Part shown: one piece after another, positions 1 through 10,633 of the stretch | Layout of the letters: each line of letters starts with the position of its first letter | Numbering within the stretch: the first letter of the stretch is position 1 | DNA from: Rostrohypoxylon terebratum | Lineage: Eukaryota; Ascomycota; Sordariomycetes; Xylariales; Hypoxylaceae | Length of the DNA: 64,000 bases | Direction: 5' to 3' | NCBI GenBank assembly: GCA_022497145.1 | Contig: MU385877.1 | Span: 248,001-312,000 of the forward strand | Program-made: the position numbers and the translations under genes | The notes under the pieces: generated by a model | Databases searched by the model: none | Told to the model about the DNA's origin: nothing | The model's input: only the letters and a program-made list of their open reading frames with translations

Positions 1-955
1 GTGGAACAGGTGGACTCTACGAGCAGTTTCGACTGGAGCGAGAGCCTGGCCAAACGTCCCTGGAGACACTACGTCAAAGTTCACCGACCGTACAAGAACA
101 GTACGACTTCGCAGAATTCAAACGACAGTAGAAGAGTGGGCTAATGGTGTGTTCGTCAAGGCGTCATCGCCGGCTGTACTTGTAGAAGGTGGTGTAAGAT
201 CGCGAGCCTTAATGTGAGGAGGAGTCGAGAAGGTGGTCTATAAAGCAAAATCAGTCGAATAGTGGCACAATTCAGTTTGCCGTTCGGACGTGTTGGTATT
301 GATTTCCAATAGATACTGATTATAATTGCATCCCCGGTTGCCGGAACGGCGGACCAAATCCACGACTTCAAAGCTCCGTGTTGATTTCTAATGCACTTGA
401 CCATGCGTAGGTATTCTCAAAGTGTAATTTCAAAACTAGTCTCCAATAAGGAAACTCCATGCTCCATCCCGAAACTTATCACCGTTCTGGGTAAGGGCCG
501 TTAAAGCCGTCTATAGCATAATGCATGTCGGTGAAACTTTGATCGTCTGCAAGTAACGGATATAATGCGATTACTCAGGCTTGATTGGTTATTCCCTGCT
601 GAAGAGTAACATTTCGAGGCGGTTTTCTGCATGGTAAAACCTAGAATCCAACCGCACTGCAGGAGTTATCCGGACTTTGACGGGTTGCACAATTAAGCTT
701 ACATATGGTTTCATGATACATCGTGAATTATTACTTATCTAGTAGTAAATGGAGGTGGACTGCGGGGAAGGGCGAGATGGCATGTGGCGGCGATAGATAA
801 ATTGGACGCCGGCGCCATGCCAACGTTGATGGATGAATGAACAGTATATTTGACAAATTGAAAATACTCACGGAAAAACCAATACCATAAAAGTCCTAAA
901 CCAATATCTCTTTATTTCTAATCCACGTAAAAATAACGATAGCGGGCCCGTTGCA
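1..955. other. Intergenic, no gene seen
   Basis: No open frame of convincing coding character and no tRNA or repeat is visible. The last ~100 bases are A/T-rich and are the likely promoter and leader of the SDR gene that follows. Confidence 0.5.
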
Positions 956-1848
956 ATGGCCAAGTACAACAAGCTCGCTGGCAAGCATGTAGTCGTGATC
1001 GGTGGTTCGCAAGGCATCGGTCGCGGGGTCGTAGAGGGAGCTATCGAATCTCAAGCCGTTGTGACACTCGTCGGCTCTTGTAAGTGTCTTTTCGAAATAT
1101 TCGTCATACTTACCTACCTACCTCTAGCAAGCAGCCCGCTAACCAACTGGAACCCCCAACAGACAGGGCCGACCTCCCACCCAACGCGCCCCAAAGCGCC
1201 GACAAAGCCGTCGCGGAAATCAAAGCCCAATACCCCTCCGCATCCGTGATTGGGCTATCCTGCGACCTCGCAACGGACAACGTAGAATCGGACCTGGAGA
1301 ACCTCCTGACGCAAGCGAAGCAAGCGCACAACCAGCCCATCGACCACATCGTGCTGACGGCAGGGGACCCGCCGGTCTTCCTGGCGCCGCAGGACATCAC
1401 GCTGGAGCAGATCCGCAAGGTGGCGCGCATGCGGTGCGAGCTGCCGCTGATGCTGGGCAAGGCCGCGCAGCGCCACCTGGCGAGCAGCGTCGAGTGCAGC
1501 CTGACGATCAGCACGGGCGGCATCGCCGACCAGCCCATGCCCGGGTGGAGCGTCACGGCGTTCGTGGCATCGGGCCTGCTCGGGCTAACCCGCAACCTCG
1601 CCGTCGACCTGAAGCCCCTCAGGGTCAACGCCGTCGAGCCCGGCTTCGTCGATACCCGGCTCTGGGAGTCGATGGGGTTCACCCCCGAGCAGAAGGCCGC
1701 TGAGCTGAAGAAGGTGGCGGAGAAGGTGCCGACGGGACGGCCGGGGCAGGTTGAGGATGTCGCGGAGGCGTATTTGTATCTTATGAGGGACCGCAATGCG
1801 ACGGGGGAGATTGTAAAGACTAGGTCGGGTTCGAATTTGGTTTATTAG
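956..1848 (+). CDS. Atypical short-chain dehydrogenase/reductase (SDR), one intron
   Basis: Predicted protein of 269 aa in two exons, 956-1079 and 1163-1848. The intron 1080-1162 has a GTAAGT donor, a GCTAAC branch site and an AACAG acceptor, and the frame joins cleanly. The N-terminus shows the Rossmann nucleotide-binding glycine motif GGSQGIG (about residues 17-23), as expected for an NAD(P)-dependent SDR. The C-terminal part has the SDR-like segment LRVNAVEPGFVDT. The usual catalytic YxxxK is not present: where it should fall, before the LLGLTRNLAVDL helix, the sequence reads WSVTAFVASG, so the Tyr and Lys positions appear to be Thr and Ala. From memory, a group of fungal SDRs shares this layout, so it is probably an atypical SDR rather than a damaged gene. 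The substrate is unknown. The 3' exon is much more GC-rich than the surrounding DNA. Confidence 0.85.
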
Positions 1849-2230
1849 TTTCAATGTTATTAGACTAGTTCGGGTTTGGGTTTGTGTTTGGGTTTGTGTT
1901 GGGTGGAGCTACAGAGTGGGCGAAGTTGGAGGTTGTGATGGGAAAGAGCTCATGGATAGTAGTAGGTAGCTACTTCTTTGAACTAAAACACTCGTTTTTA
2001 GGTACATATTACCATCGATATCTTCAAGTGCTTAAAATGAAATGAAGAGCTTGTTCATTCAAAATACACTATACATAATTCTAGTTGTCTTGTTTGCGTA
2101 GGATAAGTGAGACAATCTGACAATTCCAGCTCAACATTGCCAACAAAAAAAGAAAATCAGAAAAGCCGGTAGAGCGAAAGAACGCGGATATTTAAGAGGA
2201 GACCAAGAAAACAAAAAAGCAAAAGATTAA
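1849..2230. other. 3' region of the SDR and tRNA trailer
   Basis: No gene seen. The bases just before 2231 are A-rich (T-rich on the minus strand) and would serve as the RNA polymerase III terminator of the minus-strand tRNA gene. Confidence 0.5.
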
Positions 2231-2302
2231 CTCCGGTACGGGGAATCGAACCCCGAGCTCCTCGGTGAAAACGAGGTATGTTAGCCGTTACACTATACCG
2301 GA
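2231..2302 (-). tRNA. tRNA-Glu (anticodon UUC)
   Basis: The minus strand folds into a full 72-nt cloverleaf. The acceptor stem TCCGGTA pairs with TACCGGA and is followed by discriminator G. The D-arm carries the A-box-like TAGTGTAACGGC. The anticodon stem CCTCG/CGAGG encloses loop TTTTCAC, which gives anticodon TTC. The T-arm carries B-box GGTTCGATTCC. There is no intron. It decodes GAA. T-runs follow downstream on the minus strand. Confidence 0.96.
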
Positions 2303-2663
2303 TTGTTTCACTGGTGATTTTGTTGATAAAATCACGGTTTATATAGGGAGATAGTTGCTTACCCCGTGCGAATGACAGTGTTCAACACTATACAAGCTGT
2401 ATCCCTTTGCCCTTTGATTTAGGGAGCTTAGACAAGCAAGAAGTGATGCTTAGCTAAAGAGGGGATAGTTGTTGACTAATTTGACGGCGAAATCCCGGCA
2501 GAATTTGGGAATTTTCAGTATACGTAAGCAATTACGTAAAGCTACATGGTTACGTAAAAGGTGCTACATGCTCTGAGATTAGAACTCAGATTTCACGACT
2601 GCCTTTAGACTCAGTTGTTGACGTCAAATCATGAATTCTGGCTTTGGATGTCACTTAAGCTAG
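2303..2663. other. Intergenic, no gene seen
   Basis: This is the spacer between the tRNA and the Nudix relic. I found no recognisable N-terminal half of the Nudix protein here, although short decayed pieces could be missed by eye. Confidence 0.45.
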
Positions 2664-3101
2664 AATAACGAGGCTCTCATCCTTGACGAGGGTTGTTATG
2701 ATTCATATGTAGAGTTGCCCGCGGGAGAAGTAGATGACGAATGGTTCCACAGCGAAACAGCGCCTGAGATTCTCGACGAGTTCAATATAGGGATAGATGC
2801 TGAAGGTCTAGTCTGTCTAAGCGACATGGCTACAAAGCCCGTAATTGGGACTCGCGAAGAGAGCGAGAAGCTACCTACTGGAGTGTACCTCTCGCCCGAT
2901 GAAAGCGATGAGCACATCTCAATTTACATGTATGAGCATTATATGCCTCGGAAGATGCTGAAGGGGTGCATGGAGTCAATTAAGGGGAGCTCGCTGAAGA
3001 TAGTTGAGATGAAGGAGCTCTGGCGGGAGGGCGCGCGCGACGCAAAATGTCTTGCTGCGTTGGCGCTTTGGGAGGGACTGCGACGAGAGGGCAGAGTATG
3101 A
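2664..3101 (+). pseudogene. Decayed Nudix hydrolase (ADP-sugar pyrophosphatase-like), C-terminal relic
   Basis: An open stretch (stop TAG at 2661, final stop at 3101) with no credible ATG at its 5' end encodes the C-terminal half of a protein I recognise as the NUDT14/ADP-sugar diphosphatase type. The landmarks are ELPAGEVDD before the Nudix box, VYLSPDESDEHIS, and LKIVEMKELWREGARDAK followed by LAALALWEGLRREGRV. The Nudix box itself (GxxxxxExxxxxxxREUxEExGU in the family) is eroded: the segment SETAPEILDEFNIGID lacks the REUxEE glutamates. About half the usual length is missing at the N-terminus. The C-terminal frame remains open. Family members split ADP-ribose or ADP/GDP-sugars into a sugar phosphate and a nucleotide, but this copy is most likely inactive. 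Confidence 0.7.
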
Positions 3102-3233
3102 GATTCTCTGTGTGAAACGGGTTACGAAGAATTTCAGGAATAGATCCGGAAAATCAAGAAGTCATTGGGGTTGCAGCTTAGCTTAGAGTTAAAATAGACG
3201 AGGATCATGAGAATACGCATTGACAGAGTTTAA

Positions 3234-4860
3234 TCATCTGTATTTTTCGTACGTTGCGGTATCTCTAAGTAAAGCCTCGACTTTCTCTACCGTAGCCGGG
3301 TCATATACCTCCTCCGGAGTTTTGTCTCCTCGTAATATTTCCTTGTCGTGTCGTATAGCCTCTTCTTTGGTTATACAGACGAGATCTGAAAGTTTGATAT
3401 TAGACGACTTCTGCTCGTCGGAGCCTTCGCCGATCCTTATTAAGATGGAACTTGTTGGCTTTCGCCACCGTACTAGGGTCAATCGTGTTGTAAGGCCGGT
3501 GATAGCACTACGACCCTTAAAGACCTCTTCGACTAGGAATGCCGTATCCGCACTCGTGATAGGCACCTTAAGGCCTAATGTTACGCTCGCGTCACCTCCC
3601 GTCATGTGTCGTAGTATTTTCTCTTCCCCTCCCTGAACCGCGGCAAGCAGGCTTTCATACATCTTCTCCCGGCCCTTCGCCGGGACATAGTCATGGGGGT
3701 ATCCTATATGAAAATTAGCCGTGGGGTGAGTATAAAGGTAAGACAGGATGCACACCAGTGACCGAGAGTATGATGTGGTTTGCTACAGTGTATCCAAATA
3801 CGGCAGGCATCGTTCCCAACACCGGCAATATTCGCACTCGGAAATCCGGTAATACTCCTAAATCGCCTACTTTGCCTTTCTGAAACTCATCCTCTGGAAG
3901 TGGGAGTAGTTCAGCTTTGCCCTCCCCGGTCTTCTCCGTCGAGTACACAGTTGGTATTCCCTTAGTAATTCCCTGTAGCTTTAAACGTCGACGGGTAGAT
4001 CTCGACAGTCCATCGTCTGTGCTAGTTCCTATGTCGCCCACCATAATACGGGTCGGATCGCTCTTACATCCAGCCCCCATAGACGATATGACTGGCAAGT
4101 TGTGGTCGTGGCAATATTTCAATAACGCGACTTTCGTATCGATGTTATCGATCGCATCTACGACGTAATCGGGTTTCTGGCCGTTTTCGCTCCATGGCTC
4201 CAGTAGTCTATCCGCTACTTGGTCCCAAAACTTCTCTTGTCGTAAATCAAAATGCACCCATGGCGTGATAGCTAACAGCCGTCGCTGAAGACATTGCACC
4301 TTCGGACTGCCCACATCGGCCAACGTAGCAACTGCGTGTCGATTTAAGGAGCTCAGCGTGACTTGATCGAAATCTATTAAACGGATTTTGGAAACACCCG
4401 ACCGCGCCAGGGCAGCCGTACAGTGCGATCCCACGCCACCACAACCCACGACAATCACGAACGCATTGCGCAGTTTGTCGAGTCCGTCCGGGGTAAGGAA
4501 GACGCGATTGCGTGCGAGTTGTTCGAGTATCAGTTCGTCATCGTAATCGCCAGCTTGCGCGCGTCGTGCGAGTAGCTCGTTCCGGAGGTCTTCTTTATCG
4601 GCTTTCGCACCGCCGAAACTGTTGAGCTATCTCTTGTCAGTAGGATATTCTAAACTCATTGAGAGTTATGATATCATGGCGCTACTCACTCTTTGTAAAA
4701 CTTCACCCTCACTCAGCGATGAGGGTATCGAGTCCTTCAATTGGCTAAGGCGCTCTGCCCTCTGTAAGCGCTGGTATCCTAAGATAGCGCCTGCAACGAC
4801 AGCACCGGATGTGATAGCGGTTGCGGCGAGCTGGAATTGTGGGTTCGAGAATGGAGCCAT
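3234..4860 (-). CDS. TCD1: tRNA threonylcarbamoyladenosine dehydratase (ThiF/E1-like, Tcd type)
   Basis: Predicted protein of 503 aa in three exons: 4860-4690, 4626-3756 and 3703-3234. The introns use GTGAGT and GTGTGC donors and in-frame AG acceptors. Residues about 11-30 (AATAITSGAVVAGAILGY) form one hydrophobic segment, matching the outer-mitochondrial-membrane anchor of yeast Tcd1/Tcd2. The ThiF/E1 Rossmann fold starts near residue 114 with VVGCGGVGSHC, followed by LIDFDQVTLSSLNRHA and DAIDNIDTK. GAGCKSDPTRI and a C-terminal tail with GYPHDYVPAKGREKMYES also match the family. These ATP-dependent enzymes convert t6A at position 37 of ANN-decoding tRNAs to cyclic ct6A. Fungi often carry two paralogues, so Tcd1 versus Tcd2 is not settled. 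Confidence 0.9.
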
Positions 4861-5622
4861 TGCTATTCGTATCTTGGCATTTTTTATGTATTGCCAAAGA
4901 CTAAAGGGAAATACCTACCGGTATATATCCATATGTGTACGCTCGAGGAATACCCGAGAAGGTGAGAAGGTGCCAAAATGATTTACACAATTTTTCAGCG
5001 GGAACAGCACGTCATATGTAAATTATTTTTCCAGGCACGATGGGATTTCCCTATTTCCCCCTCACTAGCGAGTTTTTTAGTGGGGTCTTAGTCCGCACTA
5101 CAATACATCCATGGATTAGGGAATCGTTCCAGCTGTGGTTCAACCGTTCACTACCTAGTGGGCCTCAGCATACAACAAGCTTGAAGTCAGCAGCAGCCAA
5201 GCGCTACCAAGACAGCTTATGCGCAAAATATCGAGGCAAGAGCTCTTGGTTTGAGCTTAACATAACATCAGTTGACTTTAACTTAATCTCTCATTTCTTC
5301 TCAACTATTATCATTTGTCGTGGTCAATCTGGCGAAGGAGGAATTCTTTTTTTCTTCATCTATGATCCGTACAAAGTTGTTTATTATCAATACAAGAGAA
5401 TCCATGGATATCAAAACCGCCATATCTCGCTCTCGAACTCCCCACTATACAAAGAAGATGACTAGCATTCTTCGTCTATTCTCATCTCTCATCCAATTAT
5501 CTCTCATCTTTCCACGTACACATGTTTCAGAACCCATGGCGCGATGAGATGATTAGCTTATCGGTGTTACCCGGTCTCATTTCAAGCTCTGCTGAACCTA
5601 ACGATGTTTGGTGATATCCGCT
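4861..5622. other. Intergenic, no convincing gene
   Basis: Holds the promoter side of the Tcd gene and the 3' side of the carbonic anhydrase gene. A 141-codon plus-strand open frame (5040-5465) has no recognisable motif and low-complexity content, and I do not call it. Confidence 0.45.
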
Positions 5623-6712
5623 TCAAAGTCTTACACGTCGTCCCATCCATCGTCTGTTATGTACGGAAGTAACGTTTGCTGTTTGCTCCGTCGCAGGAAC
5701 TTGTGCCGCCGCTCCTCCAGAAGCGATTGAGAGGACGTTCTGGTCGCCGAGTTTGTTCTGGGGGTAACGCGAGTTGAATCCTATGATATCCCGCGCCGCC
5801 TCAAATGTGGCTCTGGAGATCTTCAGCTTCTCGGTTGCTACAGACCAAGCCACACCCTCAGAGCAGGGAGGCGTGGTAAGAGAACCGGTATATCTCTGGA
5901 AGCCGCCCGCCTTTAGTGTATTGACCAATTCAGACATGACCAATGGCTTCGTCTTGGTTTCCGTGCCGGGCTCAGCAATTTCCCCGACCGAACTGAAAAT
6001 CGTCTCGAGCAAGGTCGTCGGCGCCTCTCGGGGTAGCAGGTGAACCGTCAGGGTTCTCTGGGGCAGATCTACGAGATCAACATAGACGCCGATGACCGCT
6101 ATGTCGGTTCCAGCGCTAAATACCAAGTGCATTTCCACTAATGAAGTTAGTCGGACGATGTCTATAGATTCAAAGGGGCAACGTTCACTCACTCGGAAGG
6201 CTAACATCATTGTCAAGATGCTCGCTAGGATGGTGGACTATAGAATGTCAAGTCAGCATACTGTCATCGAGTTCAAATACCTGTTAACCAAGGCAAAGTG
6301 TTCGGTGACACCTACAGTGGAATTGATCTAACGTATAAGTCTTTCCCTCCAAAACGAAAGTTCCACCAAGGCCTTTCATGACTACCTCAACCGTGGAACC
6401 AAGATTTTCGAACGTGGTACCTTCGGGAACATCGGGGATCGTTAATTGGACGTCAGACGCTGGGATAAGTGTGAATTGTCCCTCCACCATGTTGATAGGA
6501 GATTGGTTGGAGCCTGTGGAGCATAACCCGTTGGCGGCAGGATCTAGCTGAGTCCACAGAACAGGACCTGTCGTCCCGGTATAACCAAATGTTGAGATTG
6601 GTACTTCTTCTCCTTCGGCTCTTGGGAAGAGGTGCGTTAATGAACCACAAGATGCCGTCACCGACGTCACAGACGCGGCTAGGAGGAAAAGGCGAGAAAA
6701 GGTCGATGGCAT
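5623..6712 (-). CDS. Secreted alpha-class carbonic anhydrase
   Basis: Predicted protein of 318 aa in three exons: 6712-6316, 6237-6193 (a 45-nt small exon) and 6137-5623. The introns are 78 and 55 nt, with branch sites TGCTGAC and GACTAAC. The start is the first ATG in frame, and residues 1-20 (MPSTFSRLFLLAASVTSVTA) look like a signal peptide. Alpha-CA hallmarks are GSNQSPIN, then QFHFHHPSEH (zinc ligands His132 and His134, family signature QFHFH), EMHLVF (third zinc ligand His151) and SLTTPPCSEGV. The enzyme interconverts CO2 and bicarbonate and here is expected outside the cell or in the secretory pathway. The loop between the second and third His is 17 residues, shorter than the 23 in human CA II. 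The splicing of the small exon is what restores the active-site motif, which supports this model strongly. Confidence 0.93.
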
Positions 6713-9700
6713 TTTTGCCAAACACTAAAGGTAATGAGATTAAAAAGAACGGATAGAACGGATATAGAGAGACTATGCAAGGGGGGAGACAAAAAGAGGA
6801 AACGAAAGAAGTTAAATATGGCGATACAAAAGCCGGCTCCCAGGAGCGTACGACGAAGATACCCAAAAGAAGCGAAAGGAAACAAATATAAAAAACACCA
6901 AAAGACGAATTCCTAACTCAGCCACATGTTTAGGACAGAAGATGAGAAGTACTGGTATTATATACGATTCCTATGTCAGATATTGTACATCCTAAATTGC
7001 GCAGCTCTTCTTGGCCAAAACTTAAGCCTCGAAGGGGTAAGCAGTATTGGCATTGCGACCTCATAAGCGACGGGCGCAAAACAATCCACGTGGGTGTCGA
7101 AGCCACAGAGTATATCCAATCTCCCAGTTTTACGCGTATCGAAGTCACCTACCACGAGAGGTCTAGGTTTCTTCGGGCCAAGAAAAACATTATCAAGATC
7201 CTAGAAGGATATTGGGAGGTCCCTTGCGCAAAATCAACCTGAGAGCACTCACCTACTTGGACGACGACATGAAATAGCCAAGTAGGCCAATGTGTCGGCG
7301 AGGAATTAGACAGTTTTACTTCAGCACCTGCTGTCACACAAATAATACGGGGATGTCGCCAAGTGAAGCTTCTTGACATCTATATCTCTTGGAAGGGAGA
7401 AACGAAAGTGATGGTTGGTGCCCGTCTCTCTTGGCCGATGTTTCGATCCAGATTATGAATCGATTGATGAGTAAAGGTACTAGGTACGTACATTGCCTAA
7501 AATTTTCGGGGGTTTCATTCACGCAAGTACCGGAGGATGACGACCCTAGGACCCCTAGGACCTATACCAGGGCAAATTTGAAGGGACCGCCCGGTATAGC
7601 TGCCAAATTTTAGCGTTAAAAAGTCCGTTCCTTAGGGGCACCTCGCAAGGAGGCTTTCGGGGCTTTGCCGCCTAGAACATACGGGGCATAATACCAGAAT
7701 CATGACAACACATCAGGCAGAAAAAAACAGTATTCGTTGATACCTTCCTCTCTGTCCTATTGGAAGAGTTCATCACCAACTGCGAAGAACCTACACTATA
7801 CGTTGAAACCACTAACCCGACATTACTATTCTCATCATTCCAAATCAGGATTAGATGTATTGTCCAACTCTTGACTAATACTGATACTATGTATTTATGT
7901 AGTAAGTTCTGTTCGAGTAGGAAACTTGGTTCGCCATACCTTTTCTGGGGGGGTTATCAGGCCATTCTGCCCCCTTCGAAAGGCTTGGTGTTCTTGGCTC
8001 ATTAGCATGTCGTTTAATTGGAGCATCGTTATAACACACAGGTGCCTCGGAACAAAACAATAACCAATTATACTACTTACATAGCACGCATCGCCGTAAT
8101 CCAAACTAGAAATTCTAGAAATTTTTATATGAAGATTACATCAATCATCGTAGCCACGGCCAGCAACAGTATTCACAGTGATCATTTCAACATTCTTTTT
8201 TTCCTTCGTTGTTCCCTCTTGGGAATGGTAAAATGGACCGGCAGCACCCGCTCTAAAGAACCAATGAAAGTATTGCGTTCTCTCCAGATTCAGAAATATG
8301 GGTTCCAGACTGCCTAGGTCCTAGGCACTCAGGCCCCTTCCCCAGAGAGCGCTACAGGGGTTCCTTAGGGGGTTCCTTGGGAGGTAGGTAGGCAGCCCTG
8401 GAGGTAGGTAGGGGTATTATTTCTACTGCGTATTAGCACGATCCTCCTTTTTTTCGTCTCAACCCGCGAACATCAAACGAAGCGACATATTTACAGCACC
8501 TAACCTAGTAGCAATCCAACAAGCAAACAAACATTACTATGTAGATAACGGGATCAACGAGATCAACGTTGACAACACCCAGCGCGTTCGTCTGATATAT
8601 CATTTCTCAACTCCGATAGACCAATCATGAAGCTACTAAATCGATATTACAGGAATCACCGAGACCCATAACCAACTAGCAAGACGTTATTACCTACATA
8701 CCTAGGTACCTAGCCAGTTTTTTTCTTTTCGTTTCTGAATTGATCAAGTTGCCTTGGCAAATCCCTCGTTGGTTGAATTCCGTCGCCGAAACGCTGGGTC
8801 TATTTTAGATCGCCAATGCGAATCGCATAGGACTTCCTCACATCAGACTGGTTCGCCAACAAGGTCACTGAAGATAATATGATTTAACTAGATCACGAAT
8901 CTCGATACTCAGCCTAGCTGTCAGCTAGCTAAGACGTTCACTTAACAGCTTAGCATTAAGGATTTTGGAGGATTACCAAGGCCGCCACTGAAGATTCCGA
9001 TAACGAAACCGAGCGCTGACTCAATGGGTCTATGACTCTATGTATAAAAAAACCAGTACGATTACGTTATTATGGAAGATTGATTGACTCGGGACGTTAG
9101 AACTGGAACTTGGTCGTCGGAAGAGGACCTATACCATTCGGCCGAGACATGATAGCTCTAGATGTCCAACGTCTCGCAAGATATACCTACGGAGTAACGG
9201 AGTTTTCGAACTACGGGGCATCAAACACAGAAGCTGGCAACTCTCCTAGTTTTTGCCGATCCGACTATTTTTATTCCTGTGAACAAGACTCATATTTCGG
9301 AATCGTCTAGACTCTAGGCAGCTTCATGTGTTCTAAACATAGATTTAAGGTGCACCCGCCAAAAAAAAACGTCGATTGTCAGAGGACCCGGCCAAGCTGG
9401 ATGGTCCCAATTCCGAACAGTGAAACACGCCTCGCGCTAAGCGCCGGAGGCATTCATCAGAGCCTTATGAAAGCTTCATAATGTCTTTGATGCATGACTC
9501 TCATATTCTGCCAGCTGCAACTAACAGCTTAAGTTCTCACAGGCTTTATGCAAGACGGCCAATCATCCCGTTTCCAACAGCAAAAGTTCAAGACAATACC
9601 CTACTCTAACAATTCCCACTTGTGGTTACTTGAAGTCTTCACCCATACCAACGTCCTAGTCCTACCTATCTTTTTTCACTTTTCACCTTTCACCTTTCAC

Positions 9701-9720
9701 GACTAACACCCACTCGGAAA
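6713..9720. other. Intergenic, 3 kb, no gene supported
   Basis: Several open frames of 60-99 codons exist (for example 6973-7242 + and 8018-8317 +), but none shows a domain, signal peptide or splice-supported extension. Around 8330-8412 there are short direct repeats of GGTTCCTTGGG and GGAGGTAGGTAGG type. A short near-palindrome TTATGAAAGCTTCATAA lies near 9465-9482. Confidence 0.45.
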
Positions 9721-10633
9721 TCACTGCTTCGGGAAGTTCTTGTTGAAGTTAATCATGGACCCATTCGCTGTTGCGGCGATGCTCCGATCAGCCAAAAATA
9801 TGCAGTACTTCGCGACGTCTTTGAGCTGGATAGCCTGCTTCTCGGGTTCAAAGGTGGACGATATGCTAAGCGCAAACGTCTCCCTGTTGAATCCGCCCAT
9901 CGACTTGAAGCTGTCTTGGATGTTAGTGTCGATCATCGAACCAACATTAAGCCCTACGGCGTAGATTTGCTTGTTCTCGTAAAACCCTGCTGTGCTTTTC
10001 ACGAGGGCGGTTGCGCCGTGTTTACTGACCTGAGAATAAGTGTTAATGAATTTATTTTATTGACAACCCCACGACAGGTGATGATTAAGTGATGACTCAC
10101 TGTATATGCTACTCCAGCGGATATTCCGTGCCATGCAGCCGTCGATCCGATCTGGATAATAGTGCCTCCTTGCGGAGATTGCTTCTCCATGGCGTTCACG
10201 GAAGCCTTGAAAATCAGGAACGAACCCGTCAAGTTGAGATTGATAACCTTATCCCAGTTTTCTTTGCTCAACGAGCCGACTGCGTCGAACTTGTCCATCA
10301 TGCCGGCATTGCTAACGACAATATCCAAGCGACCAAATTTAGCCACGGTGGCATCCACGAGCTCATTTACTGCGGCCTCAACCGTGATATCGGTGTTTAC
10401 GGCGAGAAAGCGTCCTGTAGACTCCGATTCTTCCCGAACCGCTTTCAATCGCTCTTCGTTGATATCGCAGACCACAACGTTAGCCCCCTCATTCAAAAAA
10501 GCTAACGCCATGTTAGCCCCCTCCGATTGAAATTTTGGCAATATGGTCGGCGTTTACCTGTCGCTATCGCTTTGCCCAAGCCGCCTGCCCCGCCGGTAAC
10601 AAGAACGGTCGTTCCTTGCAGTTTGTCTGCCAT
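9721..10633 (-). CDS. Classical short-chain dehydrogenase/reductase (SDR)
   Basis: Predicted protein of 261 aa in three exons: 10633-10558, 10501-10101 and 10029-9721. The first intron removes 56 nt (GTAAAC donor, TTAG acceptor), joining KAIAT to AFLNEGANVVVCD. The second has donor GTGAGT and acceptor TTCTCAG. Hallmarks are the cofactor motif TGGAGGLG, NAG in SNAGMMD, the catalytic Ser145 (QIGSTAAW), and Tyr158 and Lys162 (AYTVSKHG). The core catalytic set is therefore intact, unlike the SDR at 956. SDRs use NAD(P)H to reduce or oxidise alcohol/carbonyl groups. The substrate cannot be read from the sequence. The C-terminus ends GSMINFNKNFPKQ, where classical family members usually have a GG..VDGG-like end. 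Confidence 0.92.

Noticed and set aside
1110..1796. 228-codon antisense frame over the SDR
   Set aside because: It is opposite a well-supported GC-rich coding exon; long antisense frames are expected there.
5040..5465. 141-codon plus-strand open frame
   Set aside because: No domain, signal peptide or splice-supported extension, and low-complexity stretches. It fits a chance frame.
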